From an uncultured Clostridia bacterium (GTDB lineage: Bacteria > Bacillota > Peptococcia > Peptococcales > Peptococcaceae): a DNA stretch of 55,723 bases. This document shows, in pieces, positions 52,102-55,723 of the stretch (within the stretch, counting starts at the first letter, position 1; the number at the start of each line of letters is the position of its first letter). The notes beneath the pieces were generated by a model, which had not been told where the DNA came from, searched no databases, and was given only the letters and a program-made list of their open reading frames with translations. A program made the position numbers and the translations under genes. The stretch is from assembly GCA_944391625.1 (NCBI GenBank), contig CALXUG010000014.1, forward strand, positions 1-55,723, read 5' to 3'.

Positions 52102-53235
52102 ATGCAAACAACAGAGGCGGTTTACATTCATATTCCTTTTTGTTTGAAAAAATGTAATTATTGTGATTTTTTAAGTTTTGCCCAGCCGGAGCAAATGACA
52201 GCTTATATAGACGGTCTGCTGACGGAGATGGCCTTGGCGGCAGAGCGGTATCCGGTGCAGGCTAAAAGTATTTTTATCGGCGGCGGTACGCCCAGCTGTC
52301 TGCCCGATGATTTGCTGGAAAAACTATTGCAGGCAGCGGCCCGGTATTTTGTAACCGATAGCTTACAGGAATACACCATAGAAGCCAATCCCGGTACGGT
52401 ATCGCTGCAAAAGCTGCGTCTGATGAAGCAATATGGCGTTAATCGGCTGTCCTTCGGCGTGCAGAGTGACAGGGCGGATCATCTGCAGCTTTTGGGGCGC
52501 ATTCACAGTTTTGCTCAGGCGGAAGAAGCGGTGCACTTAGCCAGAGAGGCCGGATTTGCCAATATCAATCTGGATCTGATGTACGGTTTGCCGGGGCAGA
52601 CATTGGAGCAGTGGCAGCAGACATTGCTCCATGTGCTGACATTACAGCCCCGGCATTTATCGCTGTATCAGCTGAAAATTGAAGAAGATACGGTGATGGA
52701 GCAGTGGCTTCAGCAAGGCGTTATAGAAGAATTTGATGATGGGTTGGCTCTGGAGCTGTATCGGGCCGGGCAAACAATATTGGCGGAGCATGGCTATCAT
52801 CAGTACGAAATTTCCAATTATGCTTTAGATGGATACAGCAGCATTCACAATCAGGTTTATTGGAAAACAGAGCCTTATTTAGGATTGGGATTGGGCGCTT
52901 GCAGCTGGCTTCGTCCGCTGCGTTGGAATAACAGTTTTGATATGGATGATTATCTGACACAGCTGCAGCAAGGCGCATTGCCTCAGCAGGAACCGGAACA
53001 ACTGACCGAGCAGGAGCAGATGGAAGAAATGGTATTTATGGCGCTGCGGATGAATCAGGGGTTGTCGAGGGAAGCCTTTGCCCAGCGGTTTGGCAAGCGG
53101 GCAGAGGATGTATTTTCTGCTGCTTTGCAGCGCTGTAAGGCGCAGAACTGGCTGGCAGAAACGGCAGACCGAATCATGCTGACAGAAGAAGGCCGTGTTC
53201 TGGGTAATCTGGTATTTTTAGAATTTATGGAATAA
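52102..53235 (+). CDS. hemW: HemW-like radical SAM protein
   Basis: HemW is a heme chaperone related to oxygen-independent coproporphyrinogen III oxidase. The 377-aa protein has the radical SAM motif CLKKCNYCDF near residue 14, the SAM-binding GGGTPS and the HemN_C domain with GLGLGACSWL and MEEMVFMALRMNQGL. The CxxxCxxC motif lacks the fourth Cys region that marks true HemN, which fits HemW. The ATG at 52102 is preferred; TTG at 52081 is in frame but poorly placed. Confidence 0.92.
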   Translation: MQTTEAVYIHIPFCLKKCNYCDFLSFAQPEQMTAYIDGLLTEMALAAERYPVQAKSIFIGGGTPSCLPDDLLEKLLQAAARYFVTDSLQEYTIEANPGTVSLQKLRLMKQYGVNRLSFGVQSDRADHLQLLGRIHSFAQAEEAVHLAREAGFANINLDLMYGLPGQTLEQWQQTLLHVLTLQPRHLSLYQLKIEEDTVMEQWLQQGVIEEFDDGLALELYRAGQTILAEHGYHQYEISNYALDGYSSIHNQVYWKTEPYLGLGLGACSWLRPLRWNNSFDMDDYLTQLQQGALPQQEPEQLTEQEQMEEMVFMALRMNQGLSREAFAQRFGKRAEDVFSAALQRCKAQNWLAETADRIMLTEEGRVLGNLVFLEFME

Positions 53236-53414
53236 TGGTGATTGGCATCAGTGGTCTGTAGAAAAAATAAGCAGCAATGAAAGTGATAATCCGTTTCTTT
53301 TTTTGGTAAAATAAGAGATAGCACTTGTATTTTGAAATAAATAGTGTTACTATAAATTATATAATCTAGTATTAAAAACTAGATAAAGAACGGAAGAAGA
53401 ACGGAGGAGATAAC

Positions 53415-54068
53415 ATGTCTCAATATTGGATGAAGGCCAGAGATCCCATCAGCAGTTTTACCCATATGATCGGCGCAGTATTTTTTGCAGTTGCTACCGT
53501 ATTGTTGGTTTGTAAGACACTGATTTTTCCGGCTTGGTCTGTGAAAGTGTTAGTGGGGGTTATTTTGTTTGGTTGTTCTTTGGTCGCCTTATATTCGGCC
53601 AGTTCTATTTATCATTTTTTTAATGGCTCCGGCAAAAAGTTGATGATATTGCGCAAGCTGGATCATGCTATGATTTATGTGCTGATTGCAGGAACCTATA
53701 CGCCTATTTTGCTGAAGTATTTGCCTGCTTTGGAAAGCGAAATTTTTACCATTGCAATCTGGGCCTGCGCCTGTATCGGCATTATTATCAAATTGTGCTG
53801 GTTTTCTGCGCCCCGTTGGCTGCAAACGGCACTGTACATTGCCATGGGTTGGGCAATTTTGTTTGATCTTTCCATTTTTCAGTCTATGAGCGGCGCTGCA
53901 GTATTTTTGCTGGCTGCCGGCGGAATCAGCTATACAGTCGGCGGCGTTATTTATATGCTGAAAAAGCCTAATATTTCTGCGCAGTTTGGATTTCATGAGC
54001 TGTTTCATATTTTTGTGCTGTTGGGCAGTTTATTTCATTTTTTAATGATATTTTTCTTTGTATCCTAA
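53415..54068 (+). CDS. Hemolysin III family membrane protein (YqfA/HlyIII)
   Basis: This 217-aa seven-helix protein belongs to the PAQR-like hemolysin III family. It begins ARDPISSFTHMIGAVFFAV, has ASSIYHFFNGSGKK, RKLDHAMIYVLIAGTYTPI and ends GFHELFHIFVLLGSLFHF, with the His and Asp residues of the metal site. GGAGGAG precedes the ATG. Function in bacteria is unclear. Confidence 0.93.
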   Translation: MSQYWMKARDPISSFTHMIGAVFFAVATVLLVCKTLIFPAWSVKVLVGVILFGCSLVALYSASSIYHFFNGSGKKLMILRKLDHAMIYVLIAGTYTPILLKYLPALESEIFTIAIWACACIGIIIKLCWFSAPRWLQTALYIAMGWAILFDLSIFQSMSGAAVFLLAAGGISYTVGGVIYMLKKPNISAQFGFHELFHIFVLLGSLFHFLMIFFFVS

Positions 54069-54128
54069 CGATTGCCTTCTGAGTGATTTGGGGAAAGGCT
54101 GTCATAAACAGGGTCAAATGGCAGTCTG

Positions 54129-54150
54129 TCGGGCAATATCTGCTGCAACG
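54129..54150 (+). repeat. Structured repeat remnant E (5' arm only)
   Basis: CGGGCAATATCTGCTGCAACG matches the left arm of the repeat at 176 (CGGACAATATCTGTTGCAG). The rest is missing. The third copy of the terminator-like repeat lies 40 bp downstream. Confidence 0.5.
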
Positions 54151-54190
54151 ATTATAAATAGAATCAATATATTGTTTGTGATTGAAAAAG

Positions 54191-54218
54191 GGTGTGGTCT
54201 GCGGACTGCACCTTTTTT
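54191..54218 (+). terminator. Terminator-like hairpin, repeat family 2 (copy 3)
   Basis: GGTGTGG (54191-54197) pairs with CTGCACC (54206-54212) with wobbles, followed by TTTTTT. It is similar to the hairpins at 3911 and 4124. Confidence 0.65.
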
Positions 54219-54430
54219 TGTAAAGCTATGACGGAGTATGTCTAAAAAGGAAGTGGGAAAAGACAAACTATTTGAAAAAATATAATAATTCTATTTTTTT
54301 ATTTTTGCTGTCGTTTCTCTCCAACGTCCGCCGCAGTTTTTGTCGAAGGAAAATGATTTACAGTAATTTCCTTTCACGTTATACTACATCTAACACAAAA
54401 AAGGTAAAATCAGGAAATGAGGAAGGAAAG

Positions 54431-55321
54431 ATGTCTATGGACAACGAGAGCAAAGAAAACGAAGAAAGACGGCATCGGCTTGAGGTGGAATCCATTGTGG
54501 CCCAGCTGCGGGCTATTGACGATATCATGTTCCGCAAGCTGTGTGAAAATATTGCCTTTGTAGAAGAAATCTTGCGTGTCATATTAGAAGATGATAAAAT
54601 AACAGTAGTGGAAGTCATTCCGCAGGACAGCATTCAAAACTTGCGGGGACGCTCGGTGGTGCTGGACGCCTATTGCAAATTGGGCAATGGCAGCTACTGC
54701 AATGTGGAGGTGCAGCGAAGCGACAGCGATGATCACTTTCGGCGAGTGCGGTATCATGCCGCCTGCATTACAGCCAATGTGGTAGATCCGGGTGAACAGT
54801 TTGAACAAGTGGACGATTTAGTGGTAGTATACATCTCAGAATTTGACCCCTTTGATGAAGGGCGAACAATATATCATGTACGAAATATGGTAGAAGAAAC
54901 AGGCCGTGCAGTATTGGACGGATTGCGGGAGATTTATGTCAATACCAAGTATAACGACGGCAGTGAAATTGCCGAACTGATGCAGTGCCTTTTAGAGCCG
55001 GTAGTAACCAATCCCAAATTTCCGGCACTGGCTAAAGAATTGCAGGCGGAGAAGGGCAATGTGAAAGGAGATGAGTCTATGTGTAAGCTGGTAGAGGAAT
55101 ATGGACAGAAACAAAAGGCTGAGGGCTTGATTGAAGGCAGAAAAGAAGGTATAAAAGAGGGTAGAGAAGAAGGTCGTAAAGAAGGTATAAAAGAAGGAAA
55201 AACTGCCGGGATATTGGAAACGCTGGTTTCGTTGGTCAAAGAAAAATCACTGGATCCTGTAGATGCGGCCAGAAAGGCCAATATGAGTGAAAGTGAATTT
55301 ATGAAGCTGGTGCAGGGATAG
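54431..55321 (+). CDS. Rpn family recombination-promoting nuclease
   Basis: Rpn/PDDEXK-2 proteins are transposase-like DNases that promote RecA-independent recombination and are reported in phage defence. The 296-aa protein begins with a FRKLCENIAFVEEILRVIL region, then the nuclease core with GRSVVLDAYCKLG and CNVEVQRSD (D..ExQ of PD-(D/E)xK). The C-terminal third carries EGRKEGIKEGREEGRKEG-type repeats. ATG at 54431 or 54437 follows GGAAGG. An internal ATG at 55079 has AAAGGAG 8 nt upstream and could start an 80-residue C-terminal product. The 3' end is duplicated downstream. Confidence 0.85.
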   Translation: MSMDNESKENEERRHRLEVESIVAQLRAIDDIMFRKLCENIAFVEEILRVILEDDKITVVEVIPQDSIQNLRGRSVVLDAYCKLGNGSYCNVEVQRSDSDDHFRRVRYHAACITANVVDPGEQFEQVDDLVVVYISEFDPFDEGRTIYHVRNMVEETGRAVLDGLREIYVNTKYNDGSEIAELMQCLLEPVVTNPKFPALAKELQAEKGNVKGDESMCKLVEEYGQKQKAEGLIEGRKEGIKEGREEGRKEGIKEGKTAGILETLVSLVKEKSLDPVDAARKANMSESEFMKLVQG

Positions 55322-55366
55322 ATATAGGTTTGCTCAATTGGCGCAGCATGGTTTATTTTCTTTGCA

Positions 55367-55670
55367 TGGCAGCGAGATTGCCGAATTGATGCAGTGCCTT
55401 TTAGAGCCGGTAGTAACCAATCCCAAATTTCCGGCACTGGCTAAAGAATTGCAGGCGGAGAAGGGCAATGTGAAAGGAGATGAGTCTATGTGTAAGCTGG
55501 TAGAGGAATATGGACAGAAACAAAAGGCTGAGGGCTTGAAGGAAGGAAAAACTGCTGGTACATTGGAAACGCTGGTTTCGTTGGTAAATGAAAAATTGCT
55601 GAAGCCAGCTGATGCGGCCAGAAAGGCCAATATGAGTGAAAGCGAATTTATGAAGCTGGTGCAAGGTTAG
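55367..55670 (+). pseudogene. Duplicated 3' end of the Rpn gene
   Basis: From about 55367 the sequence repeats the end of the Rpn gene (from GSEIAELMQCLLEPVV to the terminal SEFMKLVQG) without the nuclease core. The charged EGRKEG repeats are shorter and a few residues differ (LVNEKLLKPA instead of LVKEKSLDPV). The internal ribosome site and ATG (55488) are kept, so a 60-residue C-terminal protein may be made. Otherwise it is a fragment, or a recombination donor for the variable tail. Confidence 0.75.
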
Positions 55671-55723
55671 ACACAAGGCTTTGTGCAAAAAGACTGCTTT
55701 TCTGATAATTTAGAGTAACACTA

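Larger units (their letters stand above)
54069..54430. other. Intergenic region before the Rpn gene
   Basis: The gap holds repeat remnant E (54129-54150) and a terminator-like hairpin (54191-54218). No gene is supported. Confidence 0.5.

Noticed and set aside
55338-55670. 110-residue frame as an independent full gene
   Set aside because: It begins with a TTG lacking a ribosome site and most of it is a copy of the Rpn gene end; treated as a duplicated fragment.
1-55723. CRISPR arrays, tRNA or rRNA genes, intact insertion sequences
   Set aside because: No regularly spaced direct repeats, cloverleaf genes, rRNA segments or transposase genes with terminal repeats were recognised.

Overview
The window looks like chromosomal DNA of an anaerobic, moderate-GC Bacillota bacterium, possibly a Negativicute. 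The evidence is indirect: AGGAGG-type ribosome sites almost everywhere, a fused DctQM TRAP permease, a czcD-type (NiCo) riboswitch, a desulfoferrodoxin-like protein, HemW, and a EUT/PDU-type bacterial microcompartment (BMC). No rRNA, tRNA, CRISPR array or intact insertion sequence was seen. A perfect 16-bp ParB site (parS) lies at about 38.1 kb.

Layout: 0.2-3.7 kb, a TRAP transporter (dctP, fused dctQM). 3.7-5.1 kb, a gene-poor A-rich stretch. 5.1-8.3 kb, an MFS exporter with prmA and rsmE. 8.4-11.7 kb, a CDF metal exporter behind a NiCo riboswitch, a TauE/SafE exporter and a LysR gene. 12.3-23.0 kb, a BMC operon ending in a strong terminator. 23.2-27.4 kb, a coupled EAL and GGDEF pair. 28.0-41.5 kb, two LysR genes, a zinc-ribbon/ABC-ATPase/unknown operon, two large paralogous alkaline-phosphatase-superfamily hydrolases and two DASS transporters. 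41.6-54.1 kb, housekeeping and accessory genes (SIR2-like protein, DUF218, EamA, MarR, citrate synthase, QueF, cell-wall amidase, alkaline phosphatase, YibE/F, HemW, hemolysin III). 54.4-55.7 kb, an Rpn nuclease gene with a duplicated 3' end.

The BMC operon is the centrepiece. It encodes shell proteins (EutS-like, a BMC-H with a Rho-N/SAP-like tail, three PduA/EutM-like BMC-H of which two are identical, EutN, PduT), the common metabolosome core (CoA-acylating aldehyde dehydrogenase with a C-terminal encapsulation-type helix, PduL) and accessory proteins (EutP, EutT, EutJ, an EutQ/PduM-neighbour-like protein, PduS). It has no ethanolamine ammonia-lyase, diol dehydratase, glycyl-radical enzyme or alcohol dehydrogenase. 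The only other enzyme is the last gene, an amidohydrolase-2-type TIM barrel with a helix-plus-linker N-terminus resembling an encapsulation peptide, and with substitutions at most canonical metal-ligand positions. I propose it as the candidate signature enzyme of an undescribed metabolosome.

A second candidate system is a regulon between 28 and 40 kb. Four promoters carry an upstream palindrome, then an AGAAC-N10-GTTCT-like site whose end is exactly 21 nt before a TATAAT box. They serve the zinc-ribbon/ABC operon, both hydrolase genes and the first DASS transporter, and two near-identical LysR DNA-binding domains are encoded divergently. A third is a dispersed structured repeat (three full copies, two remnants) whose stems covary between copies and whose wobble pairs favour the + strand, as for an RNA with a kissing-loop fold.
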